DNA of 64,000 nt from Rs1 sp036960485 (GTDB lineage Bacteria > Pseudomonadota > Gammaproteobacteria > Pseudomonadales > Balneatricaceae), in the NCBI GenBank assembly GCA_036960485.1, contig JBALXS010000007.1:1-64000 (forward strand), given 5' to 3'. The notes under the pieces were generated by a model, which searched no databases, had not been told where the DNA came from, and was given only the letters and a program-made list of their open reading frames with translations. Every line of letters begins with the position of its first letter. The first letter of the stretch is position 1. Shown here in pieces: positions 35,801-50,800 of the stretch. Made by a program: the position numbers and the translations under genes.

Positions 35801-38800
35801 TTTGCTTATGCAAAAGCGAAGTCAGATTCGAGTGTGACAATCGCAAAAGGCACTATTACAGCGGCAAATGAAGTTAGCATTAATAGTAATATCGTTAATG
35901 ACTATCAAGTATCGGCAATTGGCAATGGTAAGTCAGGTGCTGGGGCTGCCGCTTTCGCATTAACCGACTTTACCTCAAACAGCGATGTTGATGTAAGTAC
36001 AGATATTACAGCAGCATCTGCACAACTCGGTGCTAATAGCGCCAATCTCGAACATACAGTTCAAGTTAGCGCTACCGCTAAAGGTATGACTAAGGTACAA
36101 AAAGCGCTAATGGGTTATGCAACTAAGAAAATCCCTGCGCTGGCAGACCCTGTAAAGAAAGCAACGGGACCTGCCAAGCTAGAAATCGGTGCAGGTTTAG
36201 CGATTGTACAAAGTGACAATGCTGCTAGTTTGAAGTTTGCGGGAAAAATTAATGTAACAGATGCTTTGAATTTATCATCTTTCGCGCAGGATAACTATCG
36301 TGTCAGTGTTTTAGCGGGGGCTAAATCCGGAGCTAAGATCGCGCTTGCCGGTGCTGTGTCTTACGGTAATTTTGGTAATACTGCCAGTACGATAGTGGCA
36401 AATACTGCTGACATTAATGCTGGCGATGTGACAATAAGTTCTAAGGCAGAAATTCCCGATCAGGTAGATTTATTGGATGATTTAGAAAAATTTCAATCTT
36501 TTCAGTTACCGCCTTCTCCTGGTGATACGATTTCAACAGCCAGTCCTATCGAATTTTTAGATACCTTTGATACTTACCAAATTCAGCTTAAAGACGAACT
36601 TGATAATCTCACAGCGCTGTTACCTTATCTTAATAAAACTTTAGGTGTGCCTGATAAAATTGCTACTTCCTATGTTGCGGCAACATCTAAATCGGAAAGT
36701 GCGGCGGGCAAAAGTGTATCGGCCAGTGTAAATATTATTGATACAAATAATACTGCAACTACTGAAATTGGCGATGGCGCAGTGATTAATGCCAGCGGCA
36801 GCGCCATCATTAAAAGCGATGTTTTAATTGATACTATAAACGTCACGGGTATTCCCGACCTTAAAAGCGCACTTTTAGGCAGCACCAGTGGCGGTAAAGG
36901 TATTGGCGGATCGGTGCAGTGGTTTAATAGCACTTCTAAAGCGAATACTAAAATAGGTGCTAATGCCGTTGTTATCGCGCAAGGTGAATTGAGTGTCACC
37001 AGCCATAACCGTTATCGTATTACTGAAGTTGGCCAATCAAGTGGTAAGAGCTCAGATAAAGGTATCTCTGTTAATGTGATGTACAACGAGTACTTGGGTG
37101 AGTCTAAAGTTTCTATTGATGATAGTGCAACCCTCGTTGGGCAGACCATTACCGTTAGTGCAACTCAAGATACTGATGCCGTTGCCGTGGGTTTAGGTAT
37201 TCAACGTGGTGGCAGTCAAGGTGCTGGTGCGAGCGTGGTCATCAATGATATGGACACTCAAACGATCGCAGCCGTCGCTGCAGATGTATCTGCAACAACG
37301 GCTAATCAACTTAATGTAACACCTGGCTTAAATTTGCAATTAACAGGAGCGGTGTTAAATCGTGATACAGGCGATTGGTTGGCGGATGGTTTTCGTGCTG
37401 GTCAATTAGTGGCAGTGACAATGGCTGATAACTCAGTACAGCAGATACGTATTGCTGATGTCAGCGATACAGCGTTAACGTTCGTACAAACACCTACTTT
37501 TGCGACCGCTATCACTAGTATCAGTGTTCAAGGTTCAATGCGAACAGATGAGACACCAGCGAATACTGCAGCGATTAATATTATTGCTAACAACGAAGTC
37601 GATTTTTTTGCATTGGCTGCGGCGGCCGCAATCACCGGTAGCAAGGCACCAGCATCGCCAGAACCTACTGACGATGGTAGTGGTGATACAGCGCCTACAG
37701 CGGATAGTGTCAAACAATCTACTGGTGTTGGCGTTGCCGGCAGCGTAGCAATTAATCTATTGAACAATACTGTGCTTACCAGCGTGACCAATACCGTGCT
37801 TAGTAGTTTAGGCGATATCAGTCTCAAGGCTGACAATGACGTGAGTGCTATCGCCATTACTGGCTCTGCATCAAAATCGACCGGTATTTCGTTGGCTGGA
37901 TCATTCTCGCATAATGATATTACACAAAACATTCAAGCCAATATTGAAAATAGCCAAGTCAATGCACACGATTTAACTGTGCAAAGCGAAGGCAAGCTGC
38001 GGTTAATTAATATCAGCGCTGGCGGTTCCTTTACCTCAGGCACTAAAGCTAAAGCTGCGCTATATGGCTCAGTTAATATCAATGATATTAACTCAACAGT
38101 CACAGCACAAATAGTTGCGAGTGAAGTAACACTTACTGGTAGTTTAACCGTTGACGCCAAACTAACCTCTAGTCTTAATTCCTTCGCCGGTGGCGCCGCT
38201 GTAGGAGGAAAAGCGGCTATTGGTGCCGCGGTTGATATTTTAAATGTAGTGAGCAATGTAAATGCTGCTATTAAAAGTAATACCAGTGGGTCTACTCAAA
38301 GTGTGATCGAAGCAGTTGGCGATGTATCAGTTAATGCGACAACAGATCAAAATGTGATAGTGGGAACAGTGAGCCTGGCAGGTTCAAAAGAAAAGCTGGC
38401 AGCATCTGGTGCCATCACTATCCTAGATATCGCTGCAAATACTACCGCTTTGATCAGCAATTCACAGATCACCACTCAAGGTGATGCTGCACTAGAAGGC
38501 ACTTTAAGTGTTAGTGCGACAGATACTTTAAATCTTATTGCATTTGCCGGTACGATCGCCGCATCACGTGGAGCTGCGCTAGGAGGAGCTTATAGTGGTA
38601 ACCGTATTAAAAGTGATGCGCAAGCGCGCTTAGAAAGCGCGACCATTGATTTGAAAAAAGGTTCAGTGACAGTTGTTGGCAAAACAGATTTAAACCTCAC
38701 ATCAGTGGCTATTAGTGGTGCGGTGGTAGCAGGTTCTAAAGGTATAGGTGCAGCACTAAGTGGTGCCATCATTAATAATGATATCGATACCACAACTTAT

Positions 38801-41800
38801 GCCACATTAAGCAATAGCAATATCGTAAACGCGCAAGATGTTAGTTTAAGTGCGACAGATGATTCGAGCATAAGTGCTGATGCAGGAGGGGTGGCATTGG
38901 CGGTGACAAAAGGGCCTGGAGGAAGTGTCGGTGTTAGCGTTGCAGTTAATGATGTGCAATCAAACATACGTTCAGGTGCGGCTAATTCAAGTATTAACGC
39001 CAGTGGCGATCTTAGTATTAGCTCAAAAACGATAGATAGTAGTATCGAGGTTTTTGCGCTCAGTGGTTCAGTCGCATTAAGTGGTGGCAGTGCAGCAATC
39101 GCGATCGCCGCGACAGTCGCTTCCAATGTTTTAGGCGGTAAAGTAGAAAGCTTTATTAGCGATGATCGCGTAGTTGGAGGCACAGGTGCGGCCAAAGGTA
39201 ACATCAAAGCCGCTTCTATTAGCTTGACGAGTGTTGATGAGGCCAAGATAAACAGTTTTGCAATAGGTGCATCAATATCGGGCACAACAGGCACGGGCAG
39301 TGCAAGCATTGGTGTTTCGATTGCCGATAATACGCTTAGCCGTAGCGCACTTGCCAGCATCGATGGGACTGCGTCGATTGATATTAGCACAGGGACGCTT
39401 GGCGTAAGCGCGTCAAATAAAAACATCATAGAAGCGAAGGCAATTGCCGCCAGTGTCGCGGTTACCGCAAGCACTGGTAGCAGTTTTTCACTCAGTGGTG
39501 CAGGCGCTAAATCAAGTAACGTGGTGAATGGAGATACGCTAGCTTACATTAAAAACACGGATATTTTACAGGCAGGTGACGTTACACTCAGTGCGACTAA
39601 CACTTCAAGTTTAGATGCACTCATTGTCGGCGTGAGCATTGCGGCGTCAGGTGGATCAGGTGCCGCGATTGGTGTGGCGATTGCTGAAAACAAAATTGGC
39701 AGCGATGCACAATCAACTAAAGTTCAATCTTACCTAGAAGATACTAAGGTTAATACAAGTAAAGCATTAACCTTAGCAAGCACCGCTAACATGGACATTA
39801 GCGCCGTTGTTGCAGCGGGTAGCGTCGCGATATCAGCAGGCAGTAGCGCAGGCTTAGTTGGTGCAGGTAGTGGTGTTAGTAGCACTAACGATATCTATAC
39901 CGATGTAGCCAGTTATATCGATAATACCGGTAATACCAGCAACACCATCCAAGCATTAGGCCTTGCACTAACCAGTCTGAACGCATCGAAGATTGACACT
40001 ACAGCGGGTTCAGTTTCTATAGGGGCACGCGTAGGCTCAGGCGGCAATGCAACTTTAGTTATTGGCGTAGCTCTTGCAAGTAATACTATTGATAATAATA
40101 CTCGCGCTTATATCTTAGGTGTCTCTGAAGTTAATGTTAATAGCGCAAATGTGATAATTAGTGCAACCTCGAATAATACCATTACCTCAACTTCATTCGC
40201 AGCATCTTTAGCCGTTGCCATCGGTTCTGGCGGTAGTGCGAGTATTGCAGGTGCCGGCGCTGATGCAACCAATGTGATTAATGGGACAACAGCCGCTTAT
40301 ATTAAAAATAGCAGTTTGATTGGCGCTAGCCAGTTAACGTTACAAGCAAAAAATACTTCAAGAATTACCGCAGAGGTAATAGCAGTTGCAGCCGGTGGTG
40401 CTGGTGGTGCCGGTGGCGGGCTAGGTATCTCAATTGGAGCTGCGTTAGCGAACAATGACATAGGCACTTCAGCGGCGTTATTAACCGTTGCAGCTTACCT
40501 TGAAAATGCACAAGTTACTGTTGCTGGTTTATTGAATGTGCAAGCTGATAATGGCATGACCATTAACGCGACAGTGGTTGCCGGTGCGATGGCAGTAGCC
40601 GCAGGTTCTGGCCCTAGTGGCGCAGGTGCGGGCTCTGGGGTTGATACCACCAACAATATATATGCTAAAACACTGGCTTCTATCGATAACAGTAGTGATG
40701 CATTAACGCGTATAAAAGCGGGCACGATGGTAGTGCAAGCGACAGATCGCGCACAGATTACGGCAACCGCCGCTGCGGTGAGTGTTGCAATAGCAGCAGG
40801 CTCGGGCCCAGCACTTTCTATATCGGTAGGAGTATCTATAGCCGAAAACAATATAAACACGATTACCACGGCGCAAGTGATAGGAAAAGGTAGTGCTACT
40901 TCTCAAGCATTACCGCAAATCAGCGCGGGATCACTTGCAGTATTGGCCAAAGATACTTCGATCATTAAAGCAGATGTTGTCGGTGCATCAGTCAGTGCCA
41001 GTGTCAGCGGTTCTGGTTCATTGTCATTGAGCGTAGCAGCAGTATTGGCTGAGAATAACGTCAGTAATGCCGTGACGGCACGTATACAGTCTATTGATGT
41101 TGAAACGCGCAATGGTGGCGTTGAAGTTAACGCCAATGAAAATGCCACGGTTGAGTTATTAGCTGCTGCCGCATCTGTTTCTTTAGCGGGCGGTACAGCA
41201 GGCATTGCCTTAAGTGGCGCTGGTGTGAAAGGGACGAATACGGTTGGCAACCAAGTAAATGCTTATATAGATGATTCGAAAGTGATAACGCAACAACGAT
41301 ATGACTACGTAAGCAACAGCTTAACCGGAAATATCGATTCAGGTGATTTAGTTGAATTTGCTAATGGTGTTTATCAATACAATGGTGCAAATATCGACGT
41401 ACGCCCTGATTATACCCTTGATGGTTATGCTTATGATGCACAAGGTAACCCAGTTGGCGCGAAGCATAGTGTGATAGAGCAAGGTGATAAAATTCGTTTC
41501 TCGACGGGTACCTATTTATATCAAGATGCCGGAAACCTTGCTCTGGCTACAGGCGTAGCTGAAGTTATAGCAGGCACGGGTGTAGGAACAGGCCCTGGTG
41601 CACGCTGGGTGAAGTTAGTTGACAATATTGACTTAGCGGCGCTTAAAAATAACTCACCTGAGCTTTGGTCTCTGGCTTATAGTTCTGCTAGTTATGTGCA
41701 GCAAGATATTAAAGTGAATGCGATTAACAGCGCTAAAATAGATTCATCTGTCGGCGCGGTTAGCGCGGCGGTTGCGGTGGGAGCAGTAGGCGTTGCAGGA

Positions 41801-44800
41801 TCTATTGGTGTCACGCTTTCTGAAAATGTCATTGGCAACGGCTTGGCAAATGATAGTCAACAAACTAATGCACGCATTAGTAATTCTAGTATTCGCGCTT
41901 TAAACGATGTGCAAGTCATCGCTAATTCAGTGGCCACTATTGATAGCTATGTTTTAGGTTCAAGTATTTCTCTTGCAGGCGGCAAAGTAGCTATTGCACT
42001 GGCAGGTGCCGGTATTGATTTAGATAACGATATTCATGGACAAACCAAAGCTTACGTAGCAAACACTGATTTAATTGCTTTAAAAGATTTAAAGATTGAT
42101 GCTAACGCCAATGGCCAAATTTTAAAAGCTAAAGGAGATGCGATAACAGTATCTGCAGCTATCGGTATTGGCGGTGCAGCGGCCATATCAGCCACCATTA
42201 TTAACAATGACATTGCGATGGATGTAGATGCCTATCTACAACTAGATAATAATATAAAGTTAGGTAGCTCTATTTATCAAGTGATGGTGGAAGGTAATGT
42301 TGATATTACTAGCTTTGCAAATGCGGACTTTAAAAACGTCAAAGCAACTTCTGTAACATTTAGTGGTGGTTTAGTCGGTTTAAGTGGCGGTGGTGTAGAT
42401 ATTACTAACACTGTTAATAACCAGGTTAGTGCAACTGCATCAGGCAACGGAGCGCTGTTTAGCACCGCTAATTTTAATTTAAATGCGCATGAGACCACTG
42501 AACTTAGTATTGATGTCACAAACATCGCTGCCAGTGCCAGTATTGGTGGCGCATTAGGTGTCGCTTTAGTACGTAATGATGTGCGCAGTAAAATTAGCGC
42601 AAGGCTTAATGATCTAACGATTGATGCACAAAATATTGATGTGCTAGCTAAAGCTGAAAACAAAATTATTAAAACCAAGGCATTAGGTTTTTCAGCTGCT
42701 CTACTTGCAGCCAGTGCTAACCGTGCTGATATATCTTTAGAAACACAAGTTGCTGCCACGACTGATAGCGCTACTTTAAATGCACAACAAGTGATTAGCA
42801 TTAATGCGGAATCGGTTAATTATGCTAGAGCCGATGCCAATGGTGGAGCAGCCGGTGGTATTGCTGTCGGTGCGATGATTGCTGATATAGAACACGGTAA
42901 AAATGGCCAGAATGAAGTTTTGGTTCAGCTTGGCGATAACACCAAAATTAACGCGACTCAGTTGCGCGTCAAAGCGTACGGCAGCGATGATATTTTAGCG
43001 CGTACAATTGCCGCCGCTGGTGGTTTAGTGGCAGGGGCGGGTGCACAAAGTAGCGTAACAAGTTATCAAAATGCATTGGCGAGTGTCGGTAAAGGCGTGA
43101 ATATTGAGGTTGAAGATTTTGATATAAGCAGCGTTTTAGATCAAAACATAGATGCTAGTGCTGATGCCTTTAGTGTTGGTCTAGCGTCAGGCTCAGGAGC
43201 TGGTTTGGATTTGTCGATCAATTCCAGAGCAGATGTAGTGCTAGGTGCATCGACGCGTACTAGTAATCAAGCGACACAAGCTAGCGAGGTGCTTGCGCAT
43301 CGCATAAATATTAACGCCGTTAATAATTTTAATAAAGATGAATATCCTAATGGCAAGAGTTTGCGAACCGGTTCGGCAAATTTAGTCGGTGCCAATGGAT
43401 TGTACAGTACAACCACGTTGAACAATCACGCTAATATTTCACTGCTTGATAATATCAAACTGATCGGTGAAGGCAGCTATGATGATCAAGGGCTTATCAG
43501 TATAGAAGCTTATAACAATATTGAAACAATCGATAATATCACGATAGAAACAGTGAGCGGTTTAGGCAGTATTAATGCAGCCTTTAGTGTTATAACGGCT
43601 AACTCTACTTCCTCGGTTAATGTAAATGGCGCGATCATTGAAAACATTACAGGTAGTGTTTATATTACGGCCAAAACAGATTCTGAAAACCGTGGTAGCG
43701 CAGATATCCTAGCAGTTTCAGGTTTAGGTAGCGCAGCAAATGCTAATGCGATTGTTAAAACAAATGCCGATAACTTGGTGAATTTGTCCAATGCTAATAT
43801 TAAAGTTGGTGATCTTTATGTCTACGCAGGAAAGAGCCGCCAAGGTGTACTTAATATATTAGAAAGCAGTGCTAATACCGAGATGACCTCAGTATCAGCG
43901 GGGCTTAATATTTCGGTGCCAAATCCAGATGCCGATATCAGAGAAATTAATAAGATTAATTTCGGTGAGAAACTAGATATAAAAGCGATGCAAGATGTAA
44001 CAATTGAAGCGCGCGAAGGTATTGGTGGACCCGAACGGGCTATGGAATCAGGTTTAACCTTGTCTATTTCAGGCATACCTTACGGCTCAGATATAGATCG
44101 TGAAGGTAGTGTTATTTCTAACAACGATATTAACATTGCAAGCACTGCGCACGTTATTGCAGGTGTTAATAATAAAACTTTCTTACAAATACGCACGGCT
44201 GACGAAGTAGCAGGTATATTGAGCAACCATGTGGATGCACAAGGCGTTCTTGATATAGCATCGTTGAGCACGGCGCAAAAAAAGTTTTTATTCGGTGTAG
44301 AAAATAAAGATGGCGTTGTGGTAGTGCCTGAACTACCGGCCGACGTCGTGTACGTAATCGAAGCGCTTGGTATCGATCAAATAAAGTTTAAACTTAGCCA
44401 GGATACCGTGATCCATCATAACGGCGAGTACTTCCAGTATTTGCCGCGCGAGAGTACCGAAGTCGTTCTAGGTACAGAAGACTACTCTAATTCACGTTGG
44501 AAAGCTTTAGGTAGCAGCTTATCGCCAGCTCTACAGGATGCCTTTACGGTTTATGAGAGTACGGTTACCGAGAATTTATCAGGTGCTTTGGGTAACGAGT
44601 TTTATGTTGTTAAGCCCCGCGATTTAGATGCGCCGACACTGACTTTTACCAATCTAAGTACTATTTTACTTGAACAACAAGCACAAGTGCTTGATTGGAT
44701 TACCAGCCATAGCACGAATGCAGAAGCAATTGCGCGTTATCAAATTCAACTGGCTGATATCAACTCGAAAATAGATAAACTAGGTTTGGTAGATTACGTT

Positions 44801-47800
44801 CACAGCCTGACAGCCGGTCAAATAGTGCAAGCTCCCGATCAAAAGTTTTACGCGAATTTAATCACAGAGCAGCTAGTCCTTGAGTCAGCGAATTACAGTG
44901 ATGTATCCCATTGGCAAGAAGTCAGTAATCCAGGCGCTGGTAGCTTTTTGCATTACAGCGATACTGCTAGCGCTAGCAGTAAAGTTTATAACGAAGCACT
45001 TGATATTTTAATGATCGATTTGCCAAACGTGTATGCCTCACCGGGGTCAGTGTACATCCAAATTGATGGAAAAAGTGCTGAAACGCTGCGTGATAAAGCT
45101 AACCGTAGTAACTTAAAAGCACGCGCAGGAGCTACCATTCAAATAGTAAACACTGCGCCTTTCTCTTTGAGAGTTAATGATGTGGTGGTTAAAGACACGC
45201 AACGTGTTGAAGTGATCAACGGAGTATTAAAAACCTTTACACCAGGCGCTGTTCAGTTAAATTATAAAGATGTGAACTCTATCGCCATTAGAGGCGATAG
45301 CATTATCACAGGCGGCGCAGATACTGCTAACACGCCTGCGGTTGAAGTAAACGAAATTATTATTTTCCAAGATACTAAGGTTGCAAATACTAGTTTTAGT
45401 AACAATGGTGTCACCTTTGCATTGCCAAAAGTGCCCGCTAATATGTATATTCAAGGTAATGTCGTGAACGAAAACGGCGATGCCTATATTAACAACCGTG
45501 ATGGCGCGATAGAAGTATCTAAGCAGATTCGTGCGCGCACCATCAATCTATTCGCAGCCGGTGATTTTACTCTTAATTCTGAAGCTTGGTACCACTCTAA
45601 TAAAGATCCTCGCCAATACATCAACTTAGGTGATACTCGCAGTAAAGTTTACAACGTTGCTGGCACTGCAAAATCTTGGAATACCGGTATCGGTGCAACC
45701 TTAAGTGCGACGGTTTCCAGTGAGGGTGTTGATTTTTATAACGCGATTAATGCGGACAACTCGCAGATATTGTCGATGGGTAAGATCACCATTACAGCCA
45801 GACATCTAAATGTAAACGGCTTAATTCAAAGTGGTGTAAATACTATTGCTTTAACCATCGATGCTAATTTTTATGGTGGGCGCAATAATGTTGATTTATC
45901 TAATAAGAAAGGCCAATCGATAGCGGGTATTAGTTTTGCAAACCCTGGGAGCCCTGGCAACGTTAAAGTACCGGTTTCTGGATATTGGGATGCTGATCGT
46001 AAAGCGATTGTTGTTGAGGATATTTTAGCCAGCGGCGGCGAAGTTGTTATCGCAGGACAAGTGATTAGCACTGGTAATGGTCGTATAGTGGCAGCAAGCG
46101 GATTTGCAGCGGTTAAGGTCGTTAATAACTCGGCTTATAATTTAATACTTGATGGTATTGATACTCGCCAATATCGCGAGGGGAAAATCACCATTATTGA
46201 TAGCCAAGAGCTGACCAAAGATGAGTATAGCTATAACAGCGGCACACCAACACGTGCACATTTTCAAGGTCAACTAGTTGCGCCAAATCCTACCACTGGT
46301 GCTATCGCGACGATTAATTATGTAGAAGACGTTAACTTTAGTGGTAGTACTGCAGCTTATGAAGTGAATGCTGGTAGCCGATATGTATGGACTGAAGGTC
46401 AGGCTAAGACGAAAACTGAAATTCGCCTCTACCAGAAGAAGAGCTTTAATTTGTTTGGCGGTGGAATCATTGATGATTTCCTAGTGAAAGATGCGAGTTA
46501 CAAATGGAAAACGGTTGAATTTACCCAGTCAAAACCGCTACTTGAATCTGAGTCAGTTGTGATTGGCAGTACAACCTCACCTGACTATGAAGTTGAGTAC
46601 ATACAAACGGCAGGTGATACCAGTGTCAATTCACATGTGGTAAAAACTTGGACGACCGGTGGTGGTTGGTTACGTAAGAAAACCGTAAACACCAAAATCA
46701 CGACTATCGAAGGCTTGAAGGATTACTACACCCATTCATTGAAAGCAGATTATAGTATTGGAATCAGTTTCTTAGGTGGCAATGCTAATGCAAATGTTGA
46801 TATTACAAGTGTTGGTAATATCATTGTGGCAGGCGCGATAAAAATACCTGATCAAGGCCTGTTAAAATTGCACTCAACGGGTGGGTCTGTGATGATGGCA
46901 GATGGTGTTTATGCGTTGACTAAACAAGTGGATATTTTCGCTAGAAATGACATTAGTGTGTTGTTAGAAGGTAATTTAGCTAATCGAGGGCATACGCTAA
47001 TTGCAGCTCTTGGTAGTATTAATTTAGGCGTTGTTGAGGATGATAATCCAGGCAGTGATCGTTTTGGTAAAGCTCAAACGAGCTCTAATGTTTTATATAT
47101 AGATACTATATATGCAAGACAAGACGTAAATATCAACGCAGGTGGTGGTATTTATAAAAGCAATACCGGTGCAAACACCACTATTTCAGCGAATAATATC
47201 AATTTATTAGCATTAGGTGGGGGTGTTGGTCATTTAAATATTGATTCAGCAACATTCAACAATAAAGGTACTGTGACTGTTGATGCACAAGGTAATATTG
47301 CGCTGACAGAAGTAAACGGCAATTTGAATGTAAGTAGCATAGTAGGTGCTAAAACGGCCAGTACCGGCAGTGCGATTTATGGGGTGCAATTAAGTGCCAC
47401 GAATGGCTCTATCTTAGATGCTAATTTGGACGAAGTTAGAACTTCAGGTATTGATACGAGTAATGCTCAAAAATTCTACGCAGAATCACTCATTGTCAAT
47501 GAAGCCACTGACGATACCACACTGTATCATCAATACTGGCAAATACTGCGCGCCGATAATGTAGCTTACAACTCAGATGTTACTACTTATGCAAACTATA
47601 CGAATATTTATAGTCATCTCAATGGTAAAGAATTAAATCAGGCACAAGTGGATATTGCGGCACTTAATGCCAGTTTTAATGCCAGCTCGGAGCACGATCC
47701 AGAATATGATAAATTAGCACTGTTAAAAGAAGAAAACTTGGCTTTGCCAGTGGCAACTAACAGTGAATTTAAAGTGTTAACTTTAGCAAAAATCGCGGCA

Positions 47801-50800
47801 AATAAGCCTATCTTTGATAGCATTTTATCGCCGGGTATTGTCGCTAAACTGTATCCTGGAACGCCGCTTATTGTAAGCGCAGGTGCTGGTAACCAGGAAG
47901 TTGCTAATATTGAATCTGTAGCCGCTGGTAGTACAGTGACATTAAACGCATATGCAGGACTTGGAAAAATAGGTAGCCGCGTTGTGATCAATATGGCTAA
48001 TGGTGTGAATGGATTAAGTGTTGAGCATAAATCAATATTGACACAGGCAACCGGCAGTGATGTTGTTGCCAGTCAGTATAGCTTTTATCGCTATATAGGC
48101 GCTGCTAATGATATTTCACAGTTTGATATTAATTATAGCGATGGGCTTTGGCAAGCTGTCACCACAATTGATGCCGCTACAAGTATCGGCGCAGTCAATA
48201 TAGCAACCGGGAACTACGTAGAAGTTGATCAAGATGGTGTGCCAGCTCTATTTAAGTATACCGGGGCTAACGCGAGTATCAATCTTGCGGGAACGAACTA
48301 TGAAGCCGCAGGTGCACCTTGGGATCGTGTGGTAGCACAAAGTGTTGCTCCGGCGGCAACTTTAGATTTAGTTACTAATGAAATTGTGATGCAGTTAGAA
48401 ACAGTGACAATTCAACTGTGGGATGATCTTAACTTAGCAGGAGCAGGCAGCCTGACCGCAATAGCCAATCAAGGGATTGCAATAGAGCACAATGGTAACT
48501 TGATCATCGATCGGATTGAAGGCGGTAGTTGGGTGCGTTTGACCGCTGCTGGCAGTATTACTGACTCGGGTCAGTCAAGTGTCGCCGCTTTAAAAAGTGC
48601 TGGTGATATTGTGCTGGTTTCACGCTCTTCCATTCAAGCGGCAGATACAAGTGCATTTAGAATACAAGCGACTCAAGGCAGTGAGTTGAACTTGGATGCC
48701 GGTGGCGCAGTTAATATCTGGCAAGTAGAAGGAACTAGTACTATTGGTGGTGTTAGTTACCAAATCAAAGATTTGCGTATAGGTGATGTCGCGGCAACAG
48801 GTGATATAACCATCAGTGCAGGCCTCTTTTCAACTTTACCAATGGGCCAAACGCCTACCGGCAGCGCTTCAATTGTAGTTGAAAAAATAAGTACGACGAC
48901 CGGAACAGTTGCCTTAAATGCGGCGGCCAATATCTTAGATGGTTATGACGATAGTACCAATGCCATTATAAATATTAGAGCGAAAGATTTAATTTTAGTT
49001 GCGGGTGCTGCGGTGGGTATACGCAATAGCGGTAAACTTAATTATGTTGATTTGAAATTAAGCGGTAGTGTTAGTGCTAAAGCTCAAGGCGATATCATGT
49101 TGAACTCAGTGGAGTCGCACCTTGTCGCAGGCTTTATAGAAACGGATACCACTGTTTATCTAAAGGCTAGCGAGTCCATTTTAGATAGCGAGCAAGATAA
49201 CGATAATCAGCCATTAAGTTTAATCGGCAATGCTGATGTCAAAGCACATACAGTTGAGCTATTGGCACTCAAAGGTGGCATTGGCCAGTTTGGTAATCAA
49301 TTAGAAATTGATACGAATGCAGCCAATGGCGGACAGCTTTCAAGTTACAGCAATAAAGATAGTTATATTCGTGAAACCACGGGTGATCTACGTATCGCCA
49401 GCTTAGTTGCAGATAGCGATAATAGTGGTAAAGGCGATGCTGATATTTATCTTACAGTAGACGCCAATATCGTAAATGCACTGCCTAGTGGACATAGTGT
49501 TATAGCTAGTGGTCTGCGTATAGTTAGCGGTGAAAACATCGGCCAAAATGGTGCATTGCGCACCTTAGTCGATAACCTTGAAGCGCATGCAATCGGTGGC
49601 AGTATTACATTACTTAATACTGGTCATTTAACGGTTGGTGGAGTGAGTGTTGAACTGGTTGGTGTCAGTGCGTTGCAAAATATAACCTTGAGTGCACAAA
49701 GCCCGTTGAGCGTGAATGAAAACATTATTGCTCAACAAGGCGATATCATACTCAACGCACTAGACGATGCGAGCGATGCAGGCGCAAATGCGGATGACTT
49801 AACCATCAATAGCGCCCTAGTTGAAGCGGTATTGGGTAGCTTAACCTTGAACGCCGGCGATGCATTAACCTTAGAACAAGGCGGCACGCTTAAAGCGGCA
49901 ATCACCCTAACCTTGAATACCGATATAGGTAATAGCGACACTAGTGCAGGCACGGTAACACTGCACGGCACCCTTGAAGCCGCTAATACTGTCGTTAATA
50001 CAGGTAGCGGCAATGATAGCTTGTTGTTTAATGTGCAGCAGATGTTAGGTGATGTGCAAGTGAATGCGGGCGCTGGTCTAGATACTATTACCGTTAACGA
50101 ACTAGTGAGTCGTAGCAGTGCTGATTACTTTGAACTGGATGGTCAAGGTGGCACTGATACTTATATTATTAATCGCACAGGCCAAAACTTAGCCGGTGTC
50201 GGCGCTGATTATATTATCAATGTACGCGATAGCGGCACTCAAGCAGATGGCGCAGATACGTTAACTATTAACGGCACCGATCTGGCAGATACCTTGTTAT
50301 TGCGCAAAGGCTTTGTTGCAGCACTGCATGATGACAATAGCGGTACGGGTGACTACCAAAGCGGCGCTGAGCGCATTAATTATGATCGTAATATCAATGG
50401 CCGTTTAATCTTAAATGGCCATGAGGGCAATGATGCTTTCTTTAGTGATGATAACAGCAGTATCACCACGTTAGATGGTGGTGCAGGGGATGATAGCTTC
50501 CAAATAGGCCAGTTATATGGCTTAGATCGCCAAGCAGCGTTGGGCACAGTCGCCTTAGGTGATGAGATTGAAACCACTGAAACAACCTTGGGATTCTTAA
50601 GCAAAGGTAATAGCTTACCGATGGTAGTGTACGGCGGCGATGGTGAAGACACCGTGAAGGTTTACAGTAATAAAGCGCTGACCAAACTGTATGGTGAATA
50701 CGGCGATGACAGCTTTGTAGTACGCGCCTTCTTGAAAAAAGGCACAACACAAGCTGCTGGTGGCGGAGATGTTGAACTATTTGGTGGCGATGGTGCTGAT

